A stretch of DNA of 27,543 nt, from contig NZ_UQKJ01000016.1 in NCBI RefSeq assembly GCF_900541605.1, positions 1 through 27,543 on the forward strand, read 5' to 3'. Source of the DNA: an uncultured Dialister sp. Lineage in GTDB: Bacteria; Bacillota; Negativicutes; Veillonellales; Dialisteraceae. Both the position numbers and the translations under genes were made by a program. Shown here piece by piece: positions 1-8,237 of the stretch (the stretch's first letter is position 1; each line of letters opens with the position of its first letter). The notes under the pieces were generated by a model. It had not been told where the DNA came from. It saw nothing but the letters and a program-made list of their open reading frames with translations, and did no database searches.

Positions 1-61
1 TTTGATGGGCAGGCTAAGCGCCTTTTGTATTCAGGCCAAACTTGGAAGTCCTATGTGGGCA

Positions 62-220
62 TCCTGCAGAGGATGCCCAAGCCGGGCTCATTTGCGAGCA
101 TAGCCTGCACATTAAGCGAGCACCTTAGAGCCCGGCCGAAGCACCTCCATCTCTAAGGGGCTCTCGCTTACCGGTATCCTCAGCAGGTGAAATGATCCAT
201 CAGTATGGAGGCCCTTGGAG
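62..220 (-). other. Structured non-coding stretch, class not identified
   Basis: No convincing gene lies between the window start and position 240. The stretch is rich in complementary segments. On the minus strand, UAAGCGAG...CCUUAGAG (about 168-151) pairs with CUCUAAGG.GCUCGCUUA (about 130-113) as a stem of some 17 pairs. Flanking pairs CCUGC/GCAGG and UCAUUU/AAAUGA extend it into a long interrupted hairpin. Separately, GCCGGGCTC (82-90) and GAGCCCGGC (128-136) are perfectly complementary and would compete or form a pseudoknot. GGGCATCC/GGATGCCC makes another hairpin next to it. I could not match it to 6S RNA, RNase P RNA, tmRNA, SRP RNA or a riboswitch I know. It may be an RNA gene, a leader for a gene left of the window, or a repeat copy. 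Confidence 0.35.
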
Positions 221-240
221 AATGACCGCATATTCGCGCC

Positions 241-936
241 TCACTTTTCCAATGTTTTCTTCGCATTCTTGCAGAACCGGTCAACAATGCGGTCATAGAG
301 GGCGGTGGGATTGCTCTCAGACCCCCGGACCCGGCTGTCTTCACTGGTGGCTACCAGTTTCCCGGTCTTCACGTCGTACCATTCAAAGGTGACTGCCACC
401 GAGGCACAGGGCACGTAGTAGGAGGGCACGTATTCCGGATAGGTCTCGGTGCGGTAGAATTCATGCCAGTGTCCATCCCTGTCCCGCCAGGCGTCCCGCA
501 CTTCCACGTCCCGCCATTCCGTATGGGCCGGAACCAGGTAAGAATCTACCTGCCACAGGGTGAGCTTCGGATAGATATAGATATCCGCTCCCCCATCTGC
601 CGCTTCTTTCGGCACAATGGACGGAGCCTTATCTTTCACTTCCGTAGAGACCGCTTCTGTTTCCAATGTCCCCGGAGTCTCTGCTTCCGGCTGGGCTGCC
701 TGGACTTTGGGCCCTTTGATTTTAGATACTCTCCTGTAGAAATCTTCTTTCAGTTTCATATCCCTGGCTGCGCTGGTGATTCCGGACTCTGACGTGTCTA
801 TGGCATCGATATAAACGGCTTTTACGCTTTTGAAATCGTAGGTGCTGTCTTCCCAGGATGTGTAGTCTGCATAGGCCATGGGCAGTGAAAAGAACAGAAA
901 GATGGCTGCCATAAAGGCTATGATTGATTTTTTCAT
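241..936 (-). CDS. Exported protein of unknown function
   Basis: The 231-residue protein starts MKKSIIAFMAAIFLFFSLPMAYA, a clear Sec signal peptide with an AYA-type cleavage site near residue 23. An AAAGGAGA ribosome binding site supports this start. The mature part has a low-complexity Glu/Ala/Pro-rich linker (about residues 75-110) and then a segment rich in Trp, Tyr, Arg and Asp (WRDVEVRDAWRDRDGHWHE). The C-terminal region (VTFEWYDVKTGKLVATSEDSR) looks like small periplasmic or lipoprotein-like domains. There is no lipobox. I do not recognise a family. It follows the atp operon on the same strand but is separated from it by a strong terminator. A candidate extended -10 (TGG-TACAAT, 964-972) sits in the gap, so it is probably transcribed on its own. 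Confidence 0.8.
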   Translation of the reverse strand: MKKSIIAFMAAIFLFFSLPMAYADYTSWEDSTYDFKSVKAVYIDAIDTSESGITSAARDMKLKEDFYRRVSKIKGPKVQAAQPEAETPGTLETEAVSTEVKDKAPSIVPKEAADGGADIYIYPKLTLWQVDSYLVPAHTEWRDVEVRDAWRDRDGHWHEFYRTETYPEYVPSYYVPCASVAVTFEWYDVKTGKLVATSEDSRVRGSESNPTALYDRIVDRFCKNAKKTLEK

Positions 937-984
937 AAGGTCTCCTTTCCTCTCCCTGCCCCTATTGTACCATGGACCGGAATG

Positions 985-1024
985 TAAAAAAATCCGTACC
1001 CAATCAATGGGTACGGATTTTTTA
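985..1024 (-). terminator. Intrinsic terminator of the atp operon
   Basis: AATCCGTACCCA (991-1002) pairs perfectly with TGGGTACGGATT (1008-1019) around a five-base loop. A-runs and T-runs on both sides give a U-tract in either direction. It starts about 10 bases past the atpC stop and ends the ATP synthase transcript. Confidence 0.9.
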
Positions 1025-1033
1025 TGGACCTTA

Positions 1034-1453
1034 TCAGAGGCTGTTTGTTGCTTTCAGCCGGGTGATGGCACGGAGAAGAGCCAGTCTTGCCCTTTCCACG
1101 TCGAGATCTTCTTCGTGGCGGGCCAGTCTTTCTTCAGCGCGCTTCTTAGCGGCCTGGGCACGGGCTACATCAATGTTTTCCGCCAGTTCAGCCAGCGGGG
1201 CAATCACATTGACCTTGCTGTTTTTGGTTTCAAGGAATCCGCCAAATACAGCAATCCGTTCCTCTTTGTCTGCTTTTTTCACGCGTACTACGCACATTTC
1301 AAGAGCAGCAGCCAGGGGAAGGTGCCGTTTCATGACAGCAAATTCGCCGTCTTCTGCACGGGCAACCACCATGTCTACGCCGTCATCTTTGTAGATGGCG
1401 CCGTCCGGACTGATGACTTCCACATGCATAGGATTCGTAAGGGTATCAGCCAT
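1034..1453 (-). CDS. atpC: ATP synthase F1 epsilon subunit
   Basis: The 139-residue epsilon subunit of the F1 central stalk couples gamma rotation to the c-ring and can inhibit ATP hydrolysis. The N-terminal beta-sandwich is recognisable from MHVEVISPDG (residues 9-18), EFAVMKRHLPL and the VFGGFLETKNSKVNVIA strand pair. The C-terminal two-helix domain (LARHEEDLDVERARLALLRAITRLK) is complete, so the inhibitory helices are present. It is the last gene of the operon, 3 bases after the atpD stop, and a terminator follows immediately. Length is normal. Confidence 0.97.
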   Translation of the reverse strand: MADTLTNPMHVEVISPDGAIYKDDGVDMVVARAEDGEFAVMKRHLPLAAALEMCVVRVKKADKEERIAVFGGFLETKNSKVNVIAPLAELAENIDVARAQAAKKRAEERLARHEEDLDVERARLALLRAITRLKATNSL

Positions 1454-1456
1454 GGC

Positions 1457-2890
1457 TTATTCCCCTTTCTTCATCTTTTCAGCCTTTTCGATTGCTTCAT
1501 CAATGGTTCCTACCATGTAGAATGCACCTTCCGGAAGGTCATCGTGTTCGCCTGCAAGGATTTCCTTGAAGCCGCGGATGGTTTCTTTCAGAGGTACATA
1601 TCTTCCCGGGGAGCCTGTGAACTGTTCAGCTACGAAGAATGGCTGAGACAGGAATCTCTGAATCTTTCTGGCACGAGCAACGATCAGCTTATCATCGTCG
1701 GAAAGTTCTTCCATACCGAGGATGGCGATGATATCCTGCAGTTCTTTGTAACGCTGCAGAATAGCCTGTACGCCGCGGGCCACTTCATAGTGTTCCTTAC
1801 CGAGGACGTTGGGGTCCAGGATACGGGAGGTGGAGTCCAGCGGATCTACGGCCGGATAAATACCGAGTTCTGCAATGGAACGGTTCAGTACGGTGGTAGC
1901 ATCCAGGTGGGTGAATACGCCTGCCGGAGCCGGGTCGGTGAGGTCATCGGCCGGTACATAGACAGCCTGTACAGAGGTAATGGAGCCTTCCTTGGTGGAA
2001 GTGATTCGTTCCTGCAGTTCGCCGATATCGGTAGCCAGGGTTGGCTGGTAGCCTACGGCGGATGGCATACGGCCGAGCAGTGCGGATACTTCGGAGCCTG
2101 CCTGTACGAAACGGAAAATGTTATCTACGAAGAGAAGTACGTCCTGATGTTCTTTATCACGGAAGTATTCAGCCATGGTCAGACCGGTGAGGGCAACTCT
2201 CATACGAGCTCCCGGCGGTTCGTTCATCTGGCCGTATACCAGGGCAACCTTATTGAGGACGCCGGAGTCTTTCATTTCGCCCCAGAGATCGTTGCCTTCA
2301 CGGGTTCTTTCGCCTACGCCGCAGAATACGGAGCAGCCGTTGTGTTCAGATGCCACGTTGTGGATCAGTTCCTGAATCAGGACGGTTTTGCCTACGCCTG
2401 CACCGCCGAACAGACCTACCTTACCGCCTTTTGCGTATGGGCAGATGAGGTCGACGACTTTGATGCCGGTTTCGAAAATTTCAGCAGCCGGGGACTGGTC
2501 TTTGAAAGCCGGTGCCTGGCGGTGAATTGGCCAGAAGTCATCGGATTTAACCGGTGTGGGGTCCTTATCTACGGTCTGGCCTAATACGTTGAAAATACGT
2601 CCAAGGACGCCATCGCCTACCGGGGTAGCAATTGCACGGCCGGTGTCGACAGCTTTCATTCCACGTACCATGCCATCTGTGGAGCTCATGGCAACGGTGC
2701 GGACAACGCCGTCACCCAAGTGCTGCATGGTTTCACAGATAACATCTACAGGAACGCTGCCTTTTTCGTCTTTTACATGGATTGCATTATAGATGGCAGG
2801 AAGTTCTTTATCATCGTCAAAAGCGATATCGACAACGGCGCCGATGACCTGGACGACTTTACCTACCTGCATCTCCTGTTCATTTGCCAT
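1457..2890 (-). CDS. atpD: ATP synthase F1 beta subunit
   Basis: This 477-residue catalytic subunit of F1 makes ATP from ADP and phosphate. Visible motifs are the Walker A loop GGAGVGKT (residues 162-169), the GERTREGNDL segment with the catalytic Glu, LLFVDNIFRF (Walker B) and the ALLGRMPSAVGYQPTL signature. Near residue 400, EELSDDDK takes the place of the DELSEED lever. Length is standard. It lies between atpG (35-base gap) and atpC (3-base gap), as in most bacterial atp operons. Nothing in it looks damaged. Confidence 0.98.
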   Translation of the reverse strand: MANEQEMQVGKVVQVIGAVVDIAFDDDKELPAIYNAIHVKDEKGSVPVDVICETMQHLGDGVVRTVAMSSTDGMVRGMKAVDTGRAIATPVGDGVLGRIFNVLGQTVDKDPTPVKSDDFWPIHRQAPAFKDQSPAAEIFETGIKVVDLICPYAKGGKVGLFGGAGVGKTVLIQELIHNVASEHNGCSVFCGVGERTREGNDLWGEMKDSGVLNKVALVYGQMNEPPGARMRVALTGLTMAEYFRDKEHQDVLLFVDNIFRFVQAGSEVSALLGRMPSAVGYQPTLATDIGELQERITSTKEGSITSVQAVYVPADDLTDPAPAGVFTHLDATTVLNRSIAELGIYPAVDPLDSTSRILDPNVLGKEHYEVARGVQAILQRYKELQDIIAILGMEELSDDDKLIVARARKIQRFLSQPFFVAEQFTGSPGRYVPLKETIRGFKEILAGEHDDLPEGAFYMVGTIDEAIEKAEKMKKGE

Positions 2891-2925
2891 GAAGAAGCAT
2901 TCCTCCTTGATTAGATTATGCGGGT

Positions 2926-3804
2926 TTATTCAAGCGCAGCTGCGCCGCCGACGATTTCGGAAATTTCGTTGGTAACCTGGGCCTGACGTGCTTTGTTGTA
3001 CGAAAGGTTGAGGTCTGCGATTCTTTCGGTTGCGTTGTCGGTTGCAGCGGACATGGCAGCCATACGGCTTCCCAGTTCGGAAGCAGCAGACTGAAGCATG
3101 GCGTTATATACCTGCACCTGTACATATTCAGGAAGCAGTTTAGAGAGAACCTTGTTTGCGTCAGGGAGGAACATGTATTCATCGCTGGCAGCAGATTCTT
3201 CAGCTGCTCCTTCTGCCGCACCGTCATCGGGGGTTTCAATCGGCAGAAGCCGGTCGCACCGTACCTGCTGGCGGAGGGCAGTGATAAATTTCGTGTAAAT
3301 AAGATAAACTTCATCCACATCTTCGTCAACGAAGTATTTCACCATTTCCTTGGCGATGTCAATGGAGTCCTGGGCGGATGGTTTATCAGAAAAGCCGAAA
3401 TGGTAGGATGCCAGTTCGTAGCCACGGAATTTCAGGAAATTTCTTCCCTGTTTCCCACACATATAAATGCTGTAGCTGGCCGGATCCTTACCGGAGATTT
3501 CCTGTATGGTCCGCTTCATAACGTTGGAGTTATAAGCGCCGGCAAGGCCTTTATCAGAGCTGATAATGAGATAGCCGACCTTCTTCACCGGTCTCGTCGC
3601 AAGGAGGGGGCTGGTGAAGCCTGGGGTTACGGAAGAAGCCCGGCGCAGAAGTTCTCCGATTTTTTCAGCATAGGGACGGGAGCCGTTTGCCTTTTCTTCT
3701 GCTTTGCGCAGACGGGCAGCGGCTACCATCTTCATTGCTTTTGTGATCTGCTGGATGTTGGTGACAGACTTAATGCGCCCTTTTATATCACGCGTACTTT
3801 CCAA
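2926..3804 (-). CDS. atpG: ATP synthase F1 gamma subunit
   Basis: The 292-residue gamma subunit is the rotating shaft inside alpha3beta3. The N-terminal helix MESTRDIKGRIKSVTNIQQITKAMKMVAAARLRKA and the C-terminal helix (MSAATDNATERIADLNLSYNKARQAQVTNEI) are the conserved coiled-coil halves. The start is TTG, preceded by AGGGGTGAT, 5 bases after atpA. An Ala/Glu-rich acidic stretch (AAEGAAEESAASDE, about residues 199-212) lies in the Rossmann-like middle domain, where many homologues are shorter. This is probably a surface insertion. Confidence 0.97.
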   Translation of the reverse strand: MESTRDIKGRIKSVTNIQQITKAMKMVAAARLRKAEEKANGSRPYAEKIGELLRRASSVTPGFTSPLLATRPVKKVGYLIISSDKGLAGAYNSNVMKRTIQEISGKDPASYSIYMCGKQGRNFLKFRGYELASYHFGFSDKPSAQDSIDIAKEMVKYFVDEDVDEVYLIYTKFITALRQQVRCDRLLPIETPDDGAAEGAAEESAASDEYMFLPDANKVLSKLLPEYVQVQVYNAMLQSAASELGSRMAAMSAATDNATERIADLNLSYNKARQAQVTNEISEIVGGAAALE

Positions 3805-3809
3805 TCAGA

Positions 3810-5354
3810 TCACCCCTCTTTCTTTTCCGACTTTTCTTCAGATTCAGCTGCTTTATAGCGGTCTTTGAATTCAGCGATGGCATCTTTCAGTCTGGCTTCA
3901 TTTTCGTCGGTCAGTTTCTTTGCCTTCTTGATGTCTTCGCCAACTTCCGGATGGCTGCTGTGCATGAAATCAATGAACTTGTGTTCAAAGTCCACGACCT
4001 GGCTGACTTCGATGTCGTCCAGGGCACCTTTAACAGCGATGTAGATAGCCAGTACCTGGTCTTCGACGGGGTACGGGGTGTACTGTGGCTGTTTCAGGAT
4101 TTCCGTGGTTCTCTGGCCGCGGTCAATCTGTGCCTTTGTAGCGGGATCCAGGTCAGAACCGAACTGTGCGAATGCTGCCAGTTCGCGGTACTGGGCGAGG
4201 TCCAGACGGAGGGTGCCGGCAACCTGCTTCATGGCTTTAATCTGGGCAGCGCCGCCTACACGGGATACGGAGAGGCCGACGTTGATAGCCGGACGTACGC
4301 CGGAATAGAACAGGCCGGTTTCCAGATAAATCTGGCCATCGGTAATGGAAATAACGTTGGTAGGAATGTATGCACCTACGTCGCCTGCCAGGGTTTCGAT
4401 AATCGGCAGTGCGGTGATGGAACCGCCGCCCAGGTCATCGGAGAGACGGGCTGCGCGTTCCAGCAGTCTGGAGTGCAGGTAGAATACATCGCCCGGATAT
4501 GCTTCACGTCCCGGTGGACGACGAAGCAGAAGGGACATTGCACGGTATGCTACAGCGTGCTTGGAGAGGTCATCATAAATGATGAGGACATCTTTGCCCT
4601 GGTGCATGAAGTATTCTGCAATGGATACGCCGGAATAAGGAGCCAGGTACTGCATTGGAGAACCTTCGGATGCGCCTGCATGGACGATGATGGAGTAATC
4701 CATGGCACCGGCAGATTTCAGTCTGTCGTATACACGAACTACGTTGGAGTTCTTCTGGCCGATGGATACATAAATACAAATTACGTTCTGACCCTTCTGG
4801 TTCAGAATGGTATCGATACCGATAGCTGTTTTACCGGTACCACGGTCGCCAATGATCAGTTCGCGCTGGCCGCGTCCGATCGGGACCATGGAGTCGATAG
4901 ATTTCAGACCTGTCTGCAGGGGGACATTAACCGGCTGTCTGTCGGCAATTCCCGGTGCCTTGATTTCAATGTCGCGGAATTCTTTGGTCTTGATTTCGCC
5001 TTTACCATCAATTGGCTGGCCCAGTGCATTGACAACGCGTCCGATGACTGCGTCGCCTACCGGTACCTGCATCAGGCGGCCTGTTCTCTTGACAGTATCG
5101 CCTTCCTTAATGGTTTCGGAATGACCCAGGAGTACGGCACCTACGTTGCTTTCTTCCAGGTTCAGGGCCATGCCGTAAACGCCGTGCGGCAGTTCAAGCA
5201 GTTCGCCGGCCATGCAGTTCTGCAGGCCATAGATATGGGCAATGCCGTCGCCGACTTCAAGAACCGTACCAACTTCATCGACATTGAGGTCTACTTTGTA
5301 GTTTTCAATCTGTTTTTTAATGACAGATGTAATTTCATCTGAACTGATTTTCAT
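3810..5354 (-). CDS. atpA: ATP synthase F1 alpha subunit
   Basis: This is the 514-residue non-catalytic nucleotide-binding subunit of F1. The Walker A loop at residues 169-176 reads GDRGTGKT, with Gly where many alpha subunits have Gln (GDRQTGKT). The alpha/beta signature PAINVGLSVSRVGG is intact, as is the arginine-finger region (YSGVRPAINVGLSVSRVGG). The C-terminal tail is Lys/Glu rich. It lies 19 bases after atpH and 5 bases before atpG in the canonical H-A-G-D-C order. The start follows a modest ribosome binding site (AGGTGACTTATAGGAA), and the N-terminal MKISSDEITSVIKKQIENY is typical. Confidence 0.98.
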   Translation of the reverse strand: MKISSDEITSVIKKQIENYKVDLNVDEVGTVLEVGDGIAHIYGLQNCMAGELLELPHGVYGMALNLEESNVGAVLLGHSETIKEGDTVKRTGRLMQVPVGDAVIGRVVNALGQPIDGKGEIKTKEFRDIEIKAPGIADRQPVNVPLQTGLKSIDSMVPIGRGQRELIIGDRGTGKTAIGIDTILNQKGQNVICIYVSIGQKNSNVVRVYDRLKSAGAMDYSIIVHAGASEGSPMQYLAPYSGVSIAEYFMHQGKDVLIIYDDLSKHAVAYRAMSLLLRRPPGREAYPGDVFYLHSRLLERAARLSDDLGGGSITALPIIETLAGDVGAYIPTNVISITDGQIYLETGLFYSGVRPAINVGLSVSRVGGAAQIKAMKQVAGTLRLDLAQYRELAAFAQFGSDLDPATKAQIDRGQRTTEILKQPQYTPYPVEDQVLAIYIAVKGALDDIEVSQVVDFEHKFIDFMHSSHPEVGEDIKKAKKLTDENEARLKDAIAEFKDRYKAAESEEKSEKKEG

Positions 5355-5373
5355 TTCCTATAAGTCACCTCAA

Positions 5374-5913
5374 TTATTGCATCATTTTCGCTTTCAGTGT
5401 ATCCAGCTGACGGGCAACGGAACCATCGATAAGACGGTCCCCCACCTGGACGGTAAAGCCGCCAATGAGAGCTGTATCCACTTTCTGCTTCAGGATAATC
5501 TTCTTTCCGGTAATATCGGCAAGCTTATCCTTCAGCGCTTCAGCCTGGGATTTGCTGAGCGGAAGAGCAGATGTTACAACTGCTTCTTCTACACCCATGC
5601 CTTCATGAGCCATGGCCACGTAGTAGTCGACCATCATCGGGAATACTTCGAAACGGTCTTTGTCCATAACCACATAGCAGAATTGCAGGACAACCGGCTG
5701 CACCTTGTCTGCAAATAATTTCTTTAACGTATCTTTCTTGACATCCCTGTGAAGCAGAGGATGATTCAGAAAATCCTTGAGGTTCTGATTCTTACGGATA
5801 GCATCCGCAATCAGCACCAGGTCTTCTTCTGTCTGTTTCAGGCTGTTCTGTTCGGCAGCGATTTCATAGATAGCACGTCCGTACTTTTTTGCAAGGATTA
5901 CGTTCTTATCCAT
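5374..5913 (-). CDS. atpH: ATP synthase delta subunit (OSCP)
   Basis: The 179-residue peripheral-stalk protein joins F1 to the b subunits. The N-terminal six-helix domain is recognisable (VILAKKYGRAIYEIAAEQNSL). The C-terminal signature GGFTVQVGDRLIDGSVARQLDTLK lies near residues 150-173. It starts 2 bases after the atpF stop, indicating tight translational linkage. Length and position in the operon are as expected. Confidence 0.96.
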   Translation of the reverse strand: MDKNVILAKKYGRAIYEIAAEQNSLKQTEEDLVLIADAIRKNQNLKDFLNHPLLHRDVKKDTLKKLFADKVQPVVLQFCYVVMDKDRFEVFPMMVDYYVAMAHEGMGVEEAVVTSALPLSKSQAEALKDKLADITGKKIILKQKVDTALIGGFTVQVGDRLIDGSVARQLDTLKAKMMQ

Positions 5914-5915
5914 GA

Positions 5916-6410
5916 TTACTTACCTGCTTTGCGGGCACCCAGCTTGGCGATGCTTTCCGCAATGAGCCGGTCATTGGTTTCCGGCGTCATGTTTTTGCTG
6001 ATGATCTTAGCTGCAATATCGCAGGAAAGGGCAGCAACCTGAGATTTCAAATCATCAAGAGCATCCTTGCGTTCTCTTTCAATCTGTTTGGCTGCGTTGT
6101 CTTTTTCCTTTTCAATCGCATCATGGGCTTCTTTAATCTGGGCATCTGCCTGGGCTTTGGCTTCCTTCACTGCCTTGTCGACAATTTCCTGGGCCTTAGC
6201 CTGTGCATCGCGGAGCTGTTCTTCATAGGATTCTTTCAGCTTTTCAGCGTCTGCCTTGGATGCGGCAGCGGAATCCAGGTCATTCTTAATGCGGTTCTTA
6301 CGTTCGTCGAGAACTTTCAGTACCGGCTTGTAGCAGAAATGGCCGAGAATTGCACACAGAATAACGAAGTTGATGATCTGAATCAGCAGTGTACCATTTA
6401 ATTCTACCAA
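5916..6410 (-). CDS. atpF: ATP synthase Fo subunit b
   Basis: The 164-residue membrane-anchored stalk subunit has one N-terminal transmembrane helix (LLIQIINFVILCAILGHF, about residues 8-25). A long, highly charged Ala/Lys/Glu coiled coil follows (about residues 30-140) and dimerises in the cytoplasm. It ends with a short segment that contacts delta. It lies between atpE and atpH. Only one b gene is present, so the stalk is presumably a homodimer rather than the b/b' pair of phototrophs. Confidence 0.96.
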   Translation of the reverse strand: MVELNGTLLIQIINFVILCAILGHFCYKPVLKVLDERKNRIKNDLDSAAASKADAEKLKESYEEQLRDAQAKAQEIVDKAVKEAKAQADAQIKEAHDAIEKEKDNAAKQIERERKDALDDLKSQVAALSCDIAAKIISKNMTPETNDRLIAESIAKLGARKAGK

Positions 6411-6446
6411 TTCGATCCCTCCTTAAGGTAATATTATTGGCTAATA

Positions 6447-6698
6447 TTATTTAAGGAATGGGTTAGCGAATACGAGAACCAGAGCGATAACGATAGCAAT
6501 AATCGGGATAGATTCGATAAGGCCGATAGCAACGAGCATGTTGGTGAACAGCTTGCCTGCCATTTCCGGCTGGCGGGTCATGCCTTCGAGAGCATGGGAA
6601 GCAGCTTTGGAATCGGAGAATGCAGCTGCGATAGCAGCGAGGCCAGCGATAATTGCTGCTGCAATAAGGGAATACTGTGCGACGATTGTCTGATCCAT
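6447..6698 (-). CDS. atpE: ATP synthase Fo subunit c (rotor ring)
   Basis: The 83-residue two-helix subunit builds the rotor. The polar loop RQPE (residues 42-45) is conserved, and the ion-binding carboxylate is E62 in the second helix (GLIESIPI). E62 is followed by Ser63, as in many Na+-binding rings. D29 in the first helix (AFSDSKAAS) lies exactly 33 residues before E62, which is the spacing between Gln32 and Glu65 in the Na+ rotors of Propionigenium and Ilyobacter. The ring may therefore carry two carboxylates per site. The ribosome binding site is a strong AGGAGG, as expected for a multicopy subunit. The 126-base gap to atpB holds no gene. Confidence 0.97.
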   Translation of the reverse strand: MDQTIVAQYSLIAAAIIAGLAAIAAAFSDSKAASHALEGMTRQPEMAGKLFTNMLVAIGLIESIPIIAIVIALVLVFANPFLK

Positions 6699-6824
6699 AA
6701 TAATAATTCCTCCTGAGAATCACTTAAAATTTTTTCCGGATGCGGTCGGTGCCGATGTTTACCAGCCGTTTGGACGGACGGTGCCGTGCCGTTTAATAAA
6801 GAGCGGCGCTCTGCTCCACCGGAA

Positions 6825-7487
6825 TCAAAGGCTTTCCTTCATGTACACGGAAGCAAGGGTGGTGAAAATGTATGCCTGGACCGCACCGACAAACAAGCTG
6901 AAGGCAATCCAGATCATAGGTACGAACCACGGGCAGAGGAAATACAGAATTTCCAGCAGGATTTCACCGGCCAGGATGTTGCCGAATAGACGCATAGCCA
7001 GCGTAACCGGCCTTGCAATCTCTTCGATCAGGTTCATCAGAACGAATACCGGGAACGGTTCAAAGAAGTGCTTCAGCCAATGTCCTACGCCCTTATTCTT
7101 GATGAAATAGAAGTGAAGGAGCAGGGAGCTGGCGATGGCCAGGCCCAGCGTGGTATTCACATCATTGGTTGGAGACGCTGTCAGGTGTTCTGTCGGCAGA
7201 AGGCCGATCTGGTTCGCAGTAAAGATGAACAGGAAAAACGTCAGAAGGATATTGACGATCTGGCGGTATTTCGGTCCCAGGTTGCTGTCGAACTGGTTGC
7301 ACAGACCTTCGATGAGCCATTCAATCATGTTCTGCCAGCCGCCGGGAATCAGTTTCCTGCCCCTGGTAGCAGCAAAGACACAGATGAAAACGATAAGGGC
7401 TGTAAGCCATGTAGTGAAAATCGTGTCCATGTTGACAGACATGCCGAAAAGCTGCTCTACCGCATGGGTACCTGTGTGCAGATGCAT
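6825..7487 (-). CDS. atpB: ATP synthase Fo subunit a
   Basis: The 220-residue stator channel protein carries ions to and from the c-ring. Several hydrophobic helices are visible. The essential arginine motif is in the penultimate helices: EEIARPVTLAMRLFGNILAGE, with the conserved R-L-F-G-N. The final helix region (WIAFSLFVGAVQAYIFTTLASVYM) is also conserved. It follows atpI by 42 bases and precedes atpE. The length is at the short end of the family but all conserved helices appear present. Confidence 0.96.
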   Translation of the reverse strand: MHLHTGTHAVEQLFGMSVNMDTIFTTWLTALIVFICVFAATRGRKLIPGGWQNMIEWLIEGLCNQFDSNLGPKYRQIVNILLTFFLFIFTANQIGLLPTEHLTASPTNDVNTTLGLAIASSLLLHFYFIKNKGVGHWLKHFFEPFPVFVLMNLIEEIARPVTLAMRLFGNILAGEILLEILYFLCPWFVPMIWIAFSLFVGAVQAYIFTTLASVYMKESL

Positions 7488-7529
7488 AATCTCACCCCCT
7501 CTCTCTTACAAGGATGTCAAGAAAAGATT

Positions 7530-7910
7530 CTATTCCTTAATTAAACCGACCAGACGCTCCACAAGGCTCGCCATGGGCAGTGTAAGTAAGCCACCTAAAA
7601 AGGCAAGTATATCCAGCGGGCTGAAAATGACCGCAAGGGCAGCGAGTATTTCCAGAATGAACCGCATGGTAGTAAAGATAAATAGATGCTGTCCGATAAA
7701 TTCCGGCTCCCTTTCAGCTTTGACCCACTGGTTAAACTTGACCAGAAGAAATTTATAGAAAAGTATATGAAAGAGGGTCCCCAGAGCCCAGGCAAGGCCA
7801 TAGGTCCATCCTTTCCAGACGAAGAGAATCACTGTTCCCAGAACACAAAAAACCAGCAGATATTTTGTAATACGAACTGCATAATTTGGAAATGTGAGAT
7901 CAAATTTCAT
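7530..7910 (-). CDS. atpI: ATP synthase subunit I-like membrane protein
   Basis: The 126-residue protein has about four hydrophobic segments (YLLVFCVLGTVILFVW, GLAWALGTLFHILFYKFLLV, FTTMRFILEILAALAVIFS, DILAFLGGLLTLPMASLVERLVGLI). Size, topology and position directly before atpB fit the AtpI / ATP synthase I family, whose members help c-ring assembly or Mg2+ supply. Its start is 1 base from the stop of the preceding small gene, so the two are translated together. Sequence conservation in this family is low, and the call leans on context. Confidence 0.85.
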   Translation of the reverse strand: MKFDLTFPNYAVRITKYLLVFCVLGTVILFVWKGWTYGLAWALGTLFHILFYKFLLVKFNQWVKAEREPEFIGQHLFIFTTMRFILEILAALAVIFSPLDILAFLGGLLTLPMASLVERLVGLIKE

Positions 7911-7911
7911 G

Positions 7912-8151
7912 CTATTTCTTTCCCAAAATCTGTTTGATTACAGAATACATACCGGAAGCGGCCCCGATGATGGAAAACGCAATGACACCGATGGGCGAAG
8001 TGCCGAAAAACTCATCGTACTTCACGCCCAGCCAGATGCCGATGCCAATGGAAACGAGAATCGTAAGACCAGCTCCTGATGCCACCGCAATGCTGTGCAG
8101 CGGGTTGAAATCATCGGCCGGCGCTTTCTTCCTGTCCTTTCCCTTTTCCAT
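7912..8151 (-). CDS. atpZ: AtpZ/AtpI-family small membrane protein
   Basis: The 79-residue protein has a charged N-terminus (MEKGKDRKKAPADDFNP) and two transmembrane helices in a hairpin (ISVASGAGLTILVSIG-like segment, and IGVIAFSIIGAASGMYSVI). The motif GIWLGVKYDEFFGTSPIG between them is typical of the AtpZ / putative F0F1-ATPase subunit family (glycine-rich helix, then a D..F.T.P.G turn). It is the first gene of the atp operon. Having both this protein and the larger subunit I is common in Firmicutes. The start has GGAGAGGGGAC upstream. Confidence 0.85.
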   Translation of the reverse strand: MEKGKDRKKAPADDFNPLHSIAVASGAGLTILVSIGIGIWLGVKYDEFFGTSPIGVIAFSIIGAASGMYSVIKQILGKK

Positions 8152-8212
8152 GTCCCCTCTCCATCATTTGCATTTACAAAAATGGGCACGTTAAACACAA
8201 ATTGCATTTATA

Positions 8213-8228
8213 CTGCTACAGTATACCA
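8213..8228 (-). promoter_or_regulatory. Candidate promoter of the atp operon
   Basis: The minus strand carries TGG-TATACT (8228-8220), an extended -10 element, about 65-70 bases upstream of atpZ and just past the wecB stop. I see no good -35, so strength is uncertain. The operon may also be reached by readthrough from wecB. Confidence 0.35.
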
Positions 8229-8237
8229 TACCGATTG

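Noticed and set aside
1..240. RNase P RNA, 6S RNA, tmRNA or lysine riboswitch
   Set aside because: Short resemblances (GGAAGTCC, GAGAATGACCGC, GGAGGTGC) occur, but the required conserved blocks such as GAGGAAAGTCC, ACAGAA, or a tRNA-like end are missing.
878..2584. Long plus-strand open frame (568 codons) opposite atpC and atpD
   Set aside because: It is the mirror of strongly conserved coding sequence, has no plausible domain and crosses the atp terminator.
3951..5342. Plus-strand open frame opposite atpA
   Set aside because: Antisense shadow of atpA with no start signal and no recognisable family.
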